Source: Azohydromonas lata NBRC 102462 (GTDB lineage: Bacteria; Pseudomonadota; Gammaproteobacteria; Burkholderiales; Burkholderiaceae_C). Taken from it: a stretch of DNA of 64,000 nt. Position 1 is the first letter of the stretch. The number at the start of each line of letters is the position of its first letter. The translations under genes and the position numbers were made by a program. The stretch spans positions 62,001 to 126,000 of the forward strand of contig NZ_BCTC01000003.1 of the NCBI RefSeq assembly GCF_001571085.1, in the 5' to 3' direction. The notes below the pieces were generated by a model that made no database searches, had not been told where the DNA came from, and saw only the letters and a list, made by a program, of their open reading frames with translations. Shown piece after piece: positions 1 through 8,024 of this stretch.

Positions 1-203
1 TCGCGCTGGACGTGCCGGACCGCGTGCTGGCGCTGAACCAGGCGCTGGCGCGGCGGGCGGGCGCCATCGTCCCGCTGCTGGCCGGCGCGCCGGGGCTGCG
101 CGACGTGGCCTGCATGCCGCCGGAGCGGCTGATGGTGGAGCGCAGCGTGTGCGTCAACACGGCGGCGGCCGGGGGAAATGTGGGGTTGATGGCGATGGGG
201 TGA
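1..203 (+). CDS. putA: PutA C-terminal end (partial)
   Basis: Only the last 67 or so codons are present, read in frame from base 3 to the TGA at 201-203. The final residues ERSVCVNTAAAGGN followed by a short hydrophobic tail match the C-terminus of the bifunctional/trifunctional proline dehydrogenase and pyrroline-5-carboxylate dehydrogenase of Burkholderiales. That enzyme oxidises proline to glutamate at the membrane using FAD and NAD+. The catalytic domains lie outside the window, so the call rests on the tail alone. The next gene starts 79 bases downstream. Confidence 0.75.
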   Translation, partial: ALDVPDRVLALNQALARRAGAIVPLLAGAPGLRDVACMPPERLMVERSVCVNTAAAGGNVGLMAMG

Positions 204-282
204 GCATCGCTTGCAAAGGAGTGCCAAAATTGACGAAGCCGATTGCCATATGGCGGAAAACCTTTGCAAGGAGCACGTACCC

Positions 283-720
283 ATGAGCGTCATGACATTG
301 CAGGCCTCTGCCGTACTGGGTGGAGAAAACGTGCTCCGGGGGCGTCCGAACCTGCCTTTGGAATGGCTCACGCTGGTCCGCCAAGGCCTGCCGGCAGGTG
401 TCGTGGACGCCGCCGTGCGGGCCGTGGGCATGGCACAAAGCGAGCTGGCGCAGGCGCTGGACATTCCCGAGCGCACGCTGGCGAGGCGCAAGCGCGAAGG
501 CGTGCTCAGCAGGGAAGAGTCGGCCAAGCTCGTGCGCTTGGCGCGTGTCGTGGAGCGAGCCGCGCAAGTGTTCGAGGACGAGCGCGCGGCGCTGGACTGG
601 CTCAAGGCGCCCAATGGCGCTTTGGGTGGCGCAACGCCGGTGTCCCTGCTCGACACGGACCTGGGCGCCTCCGCGGTGCTGGACACCTTGGGCCGCATCG
701 AACACGGCGTTTTTGCCTGA
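283..720 (+). CDS. Xre/MbcA/ParS-type antitoxin of RES toxin
   Basis: This 145-residue protein has the layout of DUF2384 (Xre/MbcA/ParS) antitoxins. A helix-turn-helix-like segment around residues 45-70 (SELAQALDIPERTL) is followed by the C-terminal toxin-binding part with VFEDERAALDWL and a Gly-Pro-rich turn leading to a final helix. The ATG at 283 has a good AAGGAG at 268-273, so it is preferred to in-frame starts further upstream. The RES toxin begins one base after its stop, the usual antitoxin-first order. Family members bind the toxin and repress the operon, so autoregulation is inferred. Confidence 0.85.
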   Translation: MSVMTLQASAVLGGENVLRGRPNLPLEWLTLVRQGLPAGVVDAAVRAVGMAQSELAQALDIPERTLARRKREGVLSREESAKLVRLARVVERAAQVFEDERAALDWLKAPNGALGGATPVSLLDTDLGASAVLDTLGRIEHGVFA

Positions 721-721
721 A

Positions 722-1204
722 ATGGCGGGCCTTGAACGGACGGTCTGGCGCATCACCACCAAACGCTTCGCCGCCAGCGCTTTTTCCGGCGAGGGGGCGC
801 GGCTGTATGGCGGGCGCTGGAATCGGGTGGGCCAGCCTCTGGTCTACACCGCTGAGAGCCGCTCGCTGGCATTGCTCGAAATGCTGGTGCAGGACGAGCC
901 GCTTCGTGCGCACTACATGCTCATACCGGCGACCTTGCCGTCGGATTTGAAAGTCGTGGAGCTGTCGCTGTCGGACTTGCCGCCGCACTGGCGCACCCTC
1001 GCTGCCCGGGACGTCCTGCAAACCTTGGGCGCCGACTGGCTGGCACGGGCCGATGGCGCCGTGCTGGCCGTGCCCAGTGCCGTGATGCCGGCGGAGCGCA
1101 ACTACCTGCTCAATCCTTTGCACCCGGATTTCCGACGCATCGGCACAGGCGAAGCGGAGCCGTTGGAAACCGACATCCGGCTGCTGCGTGACATCAGGGG
1201 TTGA
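722..1204 (+). CDS. RES-domain toxin (NAD+-degrading family)
   Basis: The 160-residue product matches the RES family: Gly-Gly-Arg32-Trp-Asn, Tyr42, Glu53 and Ser119 fall in the conserved order Arg...Tyr...Glu...Ser. Characterised RES toxins destroy NAD+ in the cytoplasm by glycohydrolysis or phosphorolysis and cause growth arrest. It starts one base after the antitoxin stop, so the two are probably translationally coupled. All key residues seem intact, so the toxin is probably functional. The operon follows putA, an NAD+-dependent enzyme gene, which may be chance. Confidence 0.88.
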   Translation: MAGLERTVWRITTKRFAASAFSGEGARLYGGRWNRVGQPLVYTAESRSLALLEMLVQDEPLRAHYMLIPATLPSDLKVVELSLSDLPPHWRTLAARDVLQTLGADWLARADGAVLAVPSAVMPAERNYLLNPLHPDFRRIGTGEAEPLETDIRLLRDIRG

Positions 1205-1225
1205 AGGGGTGGGTCCGCGCCTTCC

Positions 1226-2476
1226 TCAAGCCCCCTTCCCCGCCCTCAGGCCCCCGAACGTCCAAGCCACCGCCAGCACTCCCGCCGCCCCCAGCGCAAT
1301 CGTCACCGTGGACCCCCAGCGCGCCATCAGCCACCCGGCGATGACGACCCCCGCCGACTGCCCCAGGAAGAAGAGCGAGGCGAACGCCGACACCGCCGGC
1401 CCGCGCCGCTGGGGCGCCATCTGCGTGGCGTTGACCTGAAGCGTGTTGTGCAGCATGTAGAAGCCCAGCCCCATGCCCAGGCAGCCCGGCACGGCCAGCG
1501 CCCAATGCGGCGCGAAGGCCACCAGCGCCATGGACACGGCCATGAAGCTCCCGCCCCAGCGCGCCAGGCCCACTTCGCCCAAGCGCGACACCAGCCGCCC
1601 CGAGGCCAAGGCGAAGATGAAGCCGCCGAAGCCGAACAGCATCAACAGCGAACCCGCCGCCGAAAGCGACAGGTTGAAACGCTCGTGCAGGTGCGCGGCG
1701 ATGAAGGCGAAGGGCCCGTACAGCGCCACCGCCTCCAGGAACACGCTCACCAGGATCACCCGCGCCCAACGCTGCGACAGCACGTAGCCGAAATCGCCCG
1801 CGATGCGCCCAAGCGCCGAGCCCGCGCCCGGCGGCTGCCGCTTGCGGGCATGCGCCGGCAAGCCGCGCTCCACGATGAAGAGCGCCACCGACACCACCGT
1901 GAACAGCGCGGCCAGGATGAAATACGGCACGCGCCAGCCCAGGTGGTCCGCGGCGAAGCCGCCGAGCCACACGCCGGCCGACAGGCCCAGGATCTGGCCG
2001 ATCAGAAAGCGTGCCAGCACCGGCTGGCGCTTTTCGTAGGGCACCACGTCGCCGATCCAGGCCATGGACAGCGGAATGATGGCCGCCGACGTCACCCCGG
2101 CCAGGCCGCGCAAGGCCCGCAGCGCATCGAACCCCGGCGCCACGCCGCACAGCGCCGAGGCCAACGCGCAGCCTATGCAGCCCCAGGCGATCACCCGGTA
2201 CTTGCCATGGCGCTCGCCCGTCGGCCCAAAGAAGAGTTGCGCCAGCCCGTAGGCGATGGCGAAGACGCTCACCACCTGCGCGGCCTCGGCCAGCGTCACG
2301 TGGAACTCGCCGGCCAGGCGCGGCAGCAGCGCGTCGTTGACGCGCAGCGACACGCCGGAGCCGAAGGCGGCCAGGGCCAGCGCGGCGATGGACAGGGCGG
2401 AGACGGTCTCGGTGGAAGCCGCGGCTTCGGCGGCGGCGGGCGATGCCGGCGAGGCGGCGGAACTGGGGAGCTGCAT
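1226..2476 (-). CDS. MFS transporter
   Basis: The protein has about 416 residues and twelve hydrophobic segments in two halves, as in the major facilitator superfamily. The loop between segments 2 and 3 carries the family signature (GPTGERHGKYRVIAWG). The start chosen is MQLPSS at 2476; an in-frame start at 2548 would add a basic stretch with no clear role. The substrate cannot be read from sequence. The architecture resembles YnfM/YgaY-like drug or arabinose exporters. It is convergent with the RES operon and divergent from dusC. Confidence 0.8.
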   Translation of the reverse strand: MQLPSSAASPASPAAAEAAASTETVSALSIAALALAAFGSGVSLRVNDALLPRLAGEFHVTLAEAAQVVSVFAIAYGLAQLFFGPTGERHGKYRVIAWGCIGCALASALCGVAPGFDALRALRGLAGVTSAAIIPLSMAWIGDVVPYEKRQPVLARFLIGQILGLSAGVWLGGFAADHLGWRVPYFILAALFTVVSVALFIVERGLPAHARKRQPPGAGSALGRIAGDFGYVLSQRWARVILVSVFLEAVALYGPFAFIAAHLHERFNLSLSAAGSLLMLFGFGGFIFALASGRLVSRLGEVGLARWGGSFMAVSMALVAFAPHWALAVPGCLGMGLGFYMLHNTLQVNATQMAPQRRGPAVSAFASLFFLGQSAGVVIAGWLMARWGSTVTIALGAAGVLAVAWTFGGLRAGKGA

Positions 2477-2572
2477 GGGGCGTGAGGATTGCGCGGAAAG
2501 CGTGCCGCGGTGGCGCAAGGGGCGCGGGGCCATCGCCCGTCCTGCCACAGGGTGGGACGCCGGCCCCTTACC

Positions 2573-3601
2573 ATGCGCCCCCTCATGAGCCTGCTGCTGC
2601 TGGCCCCCATGGAGGGCCTACTCGATCATCCCCTGCGCGAAACGCTCTCCCGCGTGGGCGGCCTGGACCGCTGCGTCTCCGAATTCATACGCGTCACCGG
2701 CACGCTGCTGCCGGAGCGCGCCTTCACGCGCGTCGTTCCGGAGCTGCTGCAAGGCGGTCGCACCCGCGCCGGCACGCCCGTTCGCGCCCAACTGCTGGGC
2801 TCGGACGAGCAGTGCCTGGCCGAGAACGCCGCCCGCCTGGCCTCGCTGGGCCCCGCGGGGATAGACCTCAACTTCGGCTGCCCGGCCAAGGTCGTCAACC
2901 GCCACGGCGGCGGCGCCATGCTGCTGCAGGACCCGGAGCTGGTGTTTCGCATCGTCGCGGCCGTGCGCCGCGCCGTGCCGGCGCACATGCCCGTGTCGGC
3001 CAAGATGCGCCTGGGCTTCAACGACGACAGCCGCGCCGAGGACAACGCCCGCGCCATCGAGGCCGCGGGCGCCGACGAGCTCGTCGTCCACGCCCGCACC
3101 AAGGTCCACGGCTACAAGCCGCCGGCCTACTGGGAGCGCGTGGCCGACATCCGCGCCGCCGTGCGCATCCCCATGGTGGCCAACGGCGAGATCTGGACGG
3201 TGGAGGACGCCCGCCGCTGCCGCGAGGCGTCCGGTTGCGAGTCGCTGATGCTGGGCCGCGGCATCGTCAGCAACCCGGGGCTGGCGCTGGCCATACGCGG
3301 CGAAGGCGGCGGCATCGCCTGGGCCGAGCTGCTGCCGCTGATGCTGGACTTCTGGGTGCACGTCTGCCGCCGCGTCGATCCGCGCCACCGCGCCGGCCGT
3401 TTGAAGCAGTGGCTCAACTACCTGCGCCGCACCTACCCCGAGGCGCAGTCCACCTACGACGCCGTGCGCACCGTCAACGACCCGCGCCAGGCGGCGGCGG
3501 CCGTCTTCGGCGAGGAGGCGGCGCACATCGACATCCCGAAGCCGCAGCGCCGCACCTGGGCCCAGGCCCTGCACCCGGCGGCCGACGAGGCCCTGGCCTG
3601 A
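2573..3601 (+). CDS. dusC: tRNA-dihydrouridine(16) synthase DusC
   Basis: This flavoenzyme reduces uridine 16 in the tRNA D-loop. The N-terminal LLLLAPMEG motif, the catalytic cysteine in NFGCPAKVVNRHGGG, and ELVVHARTK (FMN phosphate region) are all present, together with the C-terminal helical domain (KQWLNYLRRTYPEA) typical of the DusC subfamily. From ATG 2573 the catalytic cysteine is residue 103; from the alternative ATG at 2585 it is residue 99, close to Cys98 of E. coli DusC. Neither start has an obvious ribosome site. Confidence 0.93.
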   Translation: MRPLMSLLLLAPMEGLLDHPLRETLSRVGGLDRCVSEFIRVTGTLLPERAFTRVVPELLQGGRTRAGTPVRAQLLGSDEQCLAENAARLASLGPAGIDLNFGCPAKVVNRHGGGAMLLQDPELVFRIVAAVRRAVPAHMPVSAKMRLGFNDDSRAEDNARAIEAAGADELVVHARTKVHGYKPPAYWERVADIRAAVRIPMVANGEIWTVEDARRCREASGCESLMLGRGIVSNPGLALAIRGEGGGIAWAELLPLMLDFWVHVCRRVDPRHRAGRLKQWLNYLRRTYPEAQSTYDAVRTVNDPRQAAAAVFGEEAAHIDIPKPQRRTWAQALHPAADEALA

Positions 3602-3641
3602 TGGGGCGCGCGGGCCCCTCGCCCCTGGAGCCGTACCGGCG

Positions 3642-4502
3642 ATGGAAGAACCGTCCCTGTCCTCTTTGCCCTTCGCGCTGACGCGCTTTCACGTGCGGCG
3701 CCTGAGCGAGCTGTGGCGCTCAGCCGGCTGGCCTTGCCAGGATTTATTGGAGGCCGAGCTGCTGGCCGCCGGGCTGCTGGAGCGGCTGCTGGAGGACGGC
3801 CGCGAGCGGCTGCGCCTGACCGAGGCCGGCATCGCCGCCCTGGCCCAGGGCCGCCAGCGCAACCGCCGCGCCTTCGACGCGCACGAGGCCCTGGTGCAGC
3901 GCGTGGCGCGCCACCTGCAGCGCAGCGGCCGCATCGTCTACACGGAGCTGAAATTGCGGGCCCAGGTGGCCGTGACCTCGCCCACGCAGGCCGTGGCCGT
4001 CACCGCCGCGGGGCTGCCGCACGCGCCGCCCCTGGCCTCCACCGAGGCGCTGCCCGCGGGGCTGGGGTTCGAGGACGAACCGCCCCTCCGGCCCGGACAG
4101 ATGGGCCAGATGGGCAAGCTGCGCTGGGTCCAGGCGCGGCCGGACGTGTTCTCCATCCGCTACACCAGCGTGGAGGCCTACCTCCAGCCGCTGGTGCACG
4201 AGATCAAGGTGCGCCGCGCCGACCTGCTGTCGGACCTGAGGAAGCCGGAGAAGCGCGCGGCGTACCTCGGCATGGCCGGCGAGTGCTGGTACGTGCTGGC
4301 CGAAGGCATAGGCGGCCCCGAGGACGTGCCGCCGGAGTGCGGCGTGCTCATCGCCACGCCCACCGCGCTGGAATGCGCTCGGCCGGCGCCCTCGCGCATC
4401 GGCCCCATGCGCTTTGACCTCTGGATGGCGCTGGCGCGGGCGGTGCCGCTGGAGCGGGAGATGAGCGAGGAACAGGGTTGGCTGGGAGAAGGCGGCTCCT
4501 GA
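3642..4502 (+). CDS. PD-(D/E)xK nuclease-fold protein, MmcB-like
   Basis: The 286-residue protein has an N-terminal helical region with a winged-helix look (residues 10-75) and a C-terminal part with the PD-(D/E)xK pattern: Glu102, Asp168 in ARPDVFSIR, and Glu187-Ile-Lys189 in HEIKVRRADLLSDLRKPEK. The last segment and the following GECWYVL resemble MmcB, a family linked to mutagenic DNA repair. Between Glu102 and Asp168 lies an insertion of about 50 residues that looks flexible. It follows dusC by 40 bases on the same strand. Nuclease activity is inferred, not shown. Confidence 0.6.
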   Translation: MEEPSLSSLPFALTRFHVRRLSELWRSAGWPCQDLLEAELLAAGLLERLLEDGRERLRLTEAGIAALAQGRQRNRRAFDAHEALVQRVARHLQRSGRIVYTELKLRAQVAVTSPTQAVAVTAAGLPHAPPLASTEALPAGLGFEDEPPLRPGQMGQMGKLRWVQARPDVFSIRYTSVEAYLQPLVHEIKVRRADLLSDLRKPEKRAAYLGMAGECWYVLAEGIGGPEDVPPECGVLIATPTALECARPAPSRIGPMRFDLWMALARAVPLEREMSEEQGWLGEGGS

Positions 4503-4586
4503 GGCGGCCAGCGTTGGCTTCAGCGGGCGGCCCGGAAGCCGTCTGTAACATGCGGCCTCGGCACGCAAACTGCTCCAGCCGCCCCG

Positions 4587-5360
4587 ATGCCCCTGCCCCA
4601 CCTCTCCGCCGCCGTGTTGGTCCAGCCCGTTTCCTTCCTGGGCCAGGTGCTGCTCGCCGGTGTGGGGCTGGTGCGGGGGCGGGCCAGGATCAGTGCGCGC
4701 GACCTGGCGCGCGTGTCCACCGAGTCCAGCGCGCGGGCGCTGCCCATCGTCACGGGCGTGAACCTGCTGGTGGGTTCCATCCTGGCCTTCGTGGGCGCGG
4801 TGCAGCTCGTGAAGTTCGGCGCGGGCATCTACGTGGCCGACCTCGTGGGCATCGCCGTGGCGCGCGAGATGGCCGCCGTCATCACCGCCGTGGTCATGTG
4901 CGGGCGCACCGGTGCCGCCTTCGCCGCGGAGCTGGCCACCATGCAGGCCAACGAGGAGATCGACGCCTACGAGGTGCTGGGCATCGACCCGGTCCCCTAC
5001 CTCGTGCTGCCGCGCGTGCTGTCGCTGCTGCTGCTGCTGCCGCTGCTCTACATCTACGCGTGTCTCGCCGGGCTGGTGGGCGGGGCACTGGTGGGCAGCG
5101 GCATGCTGCAGCTCGCGCCCCAGGCCTACATGGACCGCACGGCCATCATCCTGGGCTGGAGCCACCTGGGGCTGGGCCTGGTGAAGTCCGTGGTCTTCGG
5201 CGCGCTCATCGGCATCGTGGGCTGCTACTGCGGGCTGCACGCGCAGCGCAACGCCGCGGGCGTCGGCCGCGCCACCACCAAGGCCGTGGTGGTGAGCATC
5301 GTGGGCGTGATCGTGGTGGATTCGCTCTTCGCCATCCTGGCCAACGCGGTGGGGGTGTGA
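4587..5360 (+). CDS. MlaE-family ABC transporter permease
   Basis: The 257-residue membrane protein belongs to the MlaE/YrbE permease family, which works with MCE proteins in phospholipid movement across the envelope. The family region RTGAAFAAELATMQANEEIDA (read in two halves: RTGAAFAAEL and ATMQANEEIDAYEVLG) and five to six hydrophobic segments are visible. It is the first gene of a four-gene operon whose members overlap by 3-4 bases. The upstream gap of 84 bases should hold the promoter; no clear -35/-10 pair was seen. Confidence 0.9.
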   Translation: MPLPHLSAAVLVQPVSFLGQVLLAGVGLVRGRARISARDLARVSTESSARALPIVTGVNLLVGSILAFVGAVQLVKFGAGIYVADLVGIAVAREMAAVITAVVMCGRTGAAFAAELATMQANEEIDAYEVLGIDPVPYLVLPRVLSLLLLLPLLYIYACLAGLVGGALVGSGMLQLAPQAYMDRTAIILGWSHLGLGLVKSVVFGALIGIVGCYCGLHAQRNAAGVGRATTKAVVVSIVGVIVVDSLFAILANAVGV

Positions 5361-6145
5361 GCGCCATGGCCACGCCGCAGGACGACGCCCCGCTGGTGGA
5401 AGTGAAGAACCTGGAGATGCGCTTCGGCACGCGGCTCATCCAGCGCGGCGTCAGCTTCACCGTGGCGCCGCGCACCATCTTTGCCGTCATGGGCGGCTCC
5501 GGCGTGGGCAAGAGCACGCTGCTGCGCCACATGATCGGCCTGCTCGCCCCCGCCGGCGGCCAGGTGCTGCACCGCGGCGTGGACTACTGGGCCAGCGACG
5601 CGGCCACCCGCGCCCGCTTGCGCGCGCGCTGCGGGATGCTGTTCCAGAGCGCGGCGCTGTGGAGCGCCATGACGGTGCTGGACAACGTGATGCTGCCGCT
5701 GGAGCAGCTCACCGACCTCAATGCCGCCGCGCGCCGCGAGCGCGCGATGGAGGTGCTGGGCTGGGTGAGCCTGGAAAGCTTCGCCGGTTACCTGCCGGAC
5801 CGCCTCTCCGGCGGCATGAAGAAGCGCGCCGGGCTGGCGCGGGCCATCGCGGCGGAGCCGCCGCTGCTGTTTCTGGACGAGCCCTCGGCCGGCCTGGACC
5901 CCATCAGCGCGCGGCGGCTGGACGACCTGGTGCTCGACATCCGCGAGCGCACCGGCGCGGCGGTGGTCATGGTCAGCCACGAGCTGCCCAGCCTGTTTGC
6001 CATCGCCGACGACGGCATCTACCTGGACGACGACAGCCGCCAGCCCATCGCCCGCGGCAGCCCGCGCGCGCTGCGCGACGCCGCCGACACCCACCCCACC
6101 GTGCGCGCCTTCCTGCGCCGCGAGGAACCCCCTGCACGACCATGA
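5357..6145 (+). CDS. MlaF-like ABC transporter ATP-binding protein
   Basis: The ATPase partner of the preceding permease. It has Walker A GGSGVGKST, signature LSGGMKKRAGLARAI (the MlaF/Mkl form with Gly-Met-Lys-Lys), Walker B LLFLDEPSAGLD and the switch His in MVSHELPSL. Two starts are possible: GTG at 5357, overlapping the permease stop by three bases, or ATG at 5366, which keeps the whole domain. The overlap suggests translational coupling, so GTG is given here. Expected to be cytoplasmic and bound to the permease. Confidence 0.92.
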   Translation: MSAMATPQDDAPLVEVKNLEMRFGTRLIQRGVSFTVAPRTIFAVMGGSGVGKSTLLRHMIGLLAPAGGQVLHRGVDYWASDAATRARLRARCGMLFQSAALWSAMTVLDNVMLPLEQLTDLNAAARRERAMEVLGWVSLESFAGYLPDRLSGGMKKRAGLARAIAAEPPLLFLDEPSAGLDPISARRLDDLVLDIRERTGAAVVMVSHELPSLFAIADDGIYLDDDSRQPIARGSPRALRDAADTHPTVRAFLRREEPPARP

Positions 6146-7143
6146 AAAAACACGCCCTGCTCGTCGGCGGCTTCGCGCTGGGTGCGCTGGCGCTCATCGT
6201 GGCCACCGTGCTCTGGCTCAGCGGCAACAGCCTCTTTCGCAAGCAGACGCTGGCCATCATCTACTTCCAGGGCGGCGTGGCCGGCCTGTACGTGGGCGCG
6301 CCCGTGACCTTCCGCGGCGTGCCCGTGGGCCAGGTGGAGGACATCGGCATCGAGGTCGAACAGCAGTCGCTGGACGCGCGCATTCCCGTGCGCGTGCGCC
6401 TGAACCCCAACAGCGTGCGCTTCGGCAACGCCACCGGCGGGCGGGCCGCCCCGCCGGAGCTGCCCGCCCTGGTGCAGCGCGGCCTGCGCGCGCGGCTGGT
6501 GGCGCAGAGCTTCGTGACCGGGCAAAAGCTCATCGACCTGGATTTCGTCGAGGACGGCACGCCGCCGCCGGCCGCCACGGCCAACGCGGGCGCCTACCCC
6601 GAGATTCCCGCAACGCGTGACCGCTTCGACGCCCTGTTCGACCAGGTGGCGCAACTGCCGCTGCGCGAGACGGTGATGGATTTGCGCACCACGCTGCAGA
6701 CGCTCAACGAGACGCTGGTGGAGACGCGCGCCACCGTCACCAGCGCGCGCGAGGCGCTGGACGGCGTGGCCAAGCAGGTCAACGGCCTGGCCGGCGAAGG
6801 CCAGCGCACCTTGGGCGCGGCCACGGCCGCCATGAACGAGCTGCGCACCACCGCCACGGCCAGCCTGCAGGGCGTCAACCGCCTGCTGGAGACCAGCCGC
6901 CAGACCGTGGCCGCCGCGCAGCCGGAGCTGCAGGCCTCGCTGCAAAGCGCCCGCGCCGCGGCCGAGGCCGCGCAGGTGGCCATGAAGCGCGTCAACGATC
7001 TGGCCGACCCCGGCGCCCCCCTGCGCGCCGACCTGGACGCCGCCGTGCGCGACCTCTCGCAAGCCGCGCGCAGCCTGCGCGAGTTCAGCGAGCTGGTCGA
7101 GGAACAACCCAACGCGGTCATCTTCGGCCGCCGCCGCCAATGA
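6142..7143 (+). CDS. MCE/MlaD-family lipid-binding protein
   Basis: A 333-residue protein with one N-terminal membrane helix (about residues 6-26), then one MCE domain (about 38-118; VTFRGVPVGQVEDI) and a long helical region rich in Ala, Gln and Thr (about 160-320). It is anchored in the inner membrane and faces the periplasm. MlaD-like proteins form a hexameric ring that takes lipids from or passes them to the MlaEF transporter; the long helices may extend toward the outer membrane, as in PqiB/YebT-like proteins. ATGA overlap (6142-6145) couples it to the ATPase gene. Confidence 0.9.
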   Translation: MKKHALLVGGFALGALALIVATVLWLSGNSLFRKQTLAIIYFQGGVAGLYVGAPVTFRGVPVGQVEDIGIEVEQQSLDARIPVRVRLNPNSVRFGNATGGRAAPPELPALVQRGLRARLVAQSFVTGQKLIDLDFVEDGTPPPAATANAGAYPEIPATRDRFDALFDQVAQLPLRETVMDLRTTLQTLNETLVETRATVTSAREALDGVAKQVNGLAGEGQRTLGAATAAMNELRTTATASLQGVNRLLETSRQTVAAAQPELQASLQSARAAAEAAQVAMKRVNDLADPGAPLRADLDAAVRDLSQAARSLREFSELVEEQPNAVIFGRRRQ

Positions 7144-7850
7144 GCCGCCCGCACTTGATGACGACTTCCGCCTGCCGCGCCGCCGCGGTGCTGTCCCTGT
7201 CCGCCGTGCTGCTGGGCTGCGCCAGCGCGCCGCCCTCGGCCAGGCTGCTGGCCTTGCCGACGCTGGGCGAGCCGCCCGCCGGGGCCGCGGCACCGGCCGT
7301 GCAGGCTGCGCAGCCGGAGGCGCCCCCGGCCGCCGGCCCCGTGCTGGTGGTGCGCCGGGTGCAGTTGCCGGAATACCTGCTGGCGCGCCGGGTGCGCTAC
7401 CGCGCCGCCGACACCACGGTGGACGACTGGCCCGGCACCTTCTGGGCCGAGCGTATCGAGGTGGGCATGACGCGCGAGCTCGCCAGCGAGCTGCGTGCGC
7501 GGCTGCCGCTGTGGACGCTGTGCAACGCCACCTGCAACACCAATGGCGACGGCGGCACGGAGGCGGCGCAGCCGCGGGCCCATTCGCTGCGGCTGGAGTT
7601 CTCTCCGCTGGACTACCGGCGCGACCGCCACGAGCTGGTCGCCGTGGTGCGCGGCAGCCTGGAAGCGCCGGACGGCACGCCGCTGCAGCGCCTGGAGCGC
7701 CGCTACGTGCTGTCCGCTGGCGCGGACACGCCGCAGGCGCATGCCCAGGTGCTGGGCGAGCTGCTCAGGCGCGTGGCGGCGGACGTGGTGCCGCTGGCGG
7801 CGGCCGTTTCGACGGCACCGGCCGCCCCCGCCGGACAAAAGTCATTTTAA
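7140..7850 (+). CDS. PqiC-like ABC-transport auxiliary lipoprotein
   Basis: The 236-residue product starts with a lipoprotein signal (LSAVLLGCASAP; lipobox Leu-Leu-Gly-Cys) followed by a Pro/Ala-rich linker and a domain beginning VLVVRRVQLPEYLLARRVRYR, the pattern of PqiC/ABC-type transport auxiliary lipoproteins. Such proteins sit on the outer membrane and complete MCE systems. It overlaps the MCE gene by four bases (ATGA), so the operon is permease, ATPase, MCE protein, lipoprotein. A pair of cysteines in CNATCNTNGDG is not typical and may form a local disulfide. Confidence 0.85.
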   Translation: MSRPHLMTTSACRAAAVLSLSAVLLGCASAPPSARLLALPTLGEPPAGAAAPAVQAAQPEAPPAAGPVLVVRRVQLPEYLLARRVRYRAADTTVDDWPGTFWAERIEVGMTRELASELRARLPLWTLCNATCNTNGDGGTEAAQPRAHSLRLEFSPLDYRRDRHELVAVVRGSLEAPDGTPLQRLERRYVLSAGADTPQAHAQVLGELLRRVAADVVPLAAAVSTAPAAPAGQKSF

Positions 7851-7854
7851 TTTT

Positions 7855-7895
7855 CCGTCCCCATCAACCATTCTTGGGGGGACGGCCCCTGCGGT
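7855..7895 (+). terminator. probable terminator of the MCE operon
   Basis: Five bases after the lipoprotein stop lies a perfect 8-bp stem, CCGTCCCC (7855-7862) with GGGGACGG (7878-7885), loop 15 bases, followed shortly by a TTTT run at 7897-7900. A second, weaker inverted repeat, ACCGGA/TCCGGT, follows at 7907-7927. The T run is offset from the stem, so rho-independent action is likely but not certain. Confidence 0.5.
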
Positions 7896-8024
7896 GTTTT
7901 CGTGAGACCGGATTCTCGGAGTCCGGTTGAATGAGTCCGCCATCGCCATAATCAATTTTCGGGCCGCCTTCATTTTCCTGTTTGCCCGGCCGATTTTTTC
8001 ATGGCCTCACTGGAAGGGGAAGCG

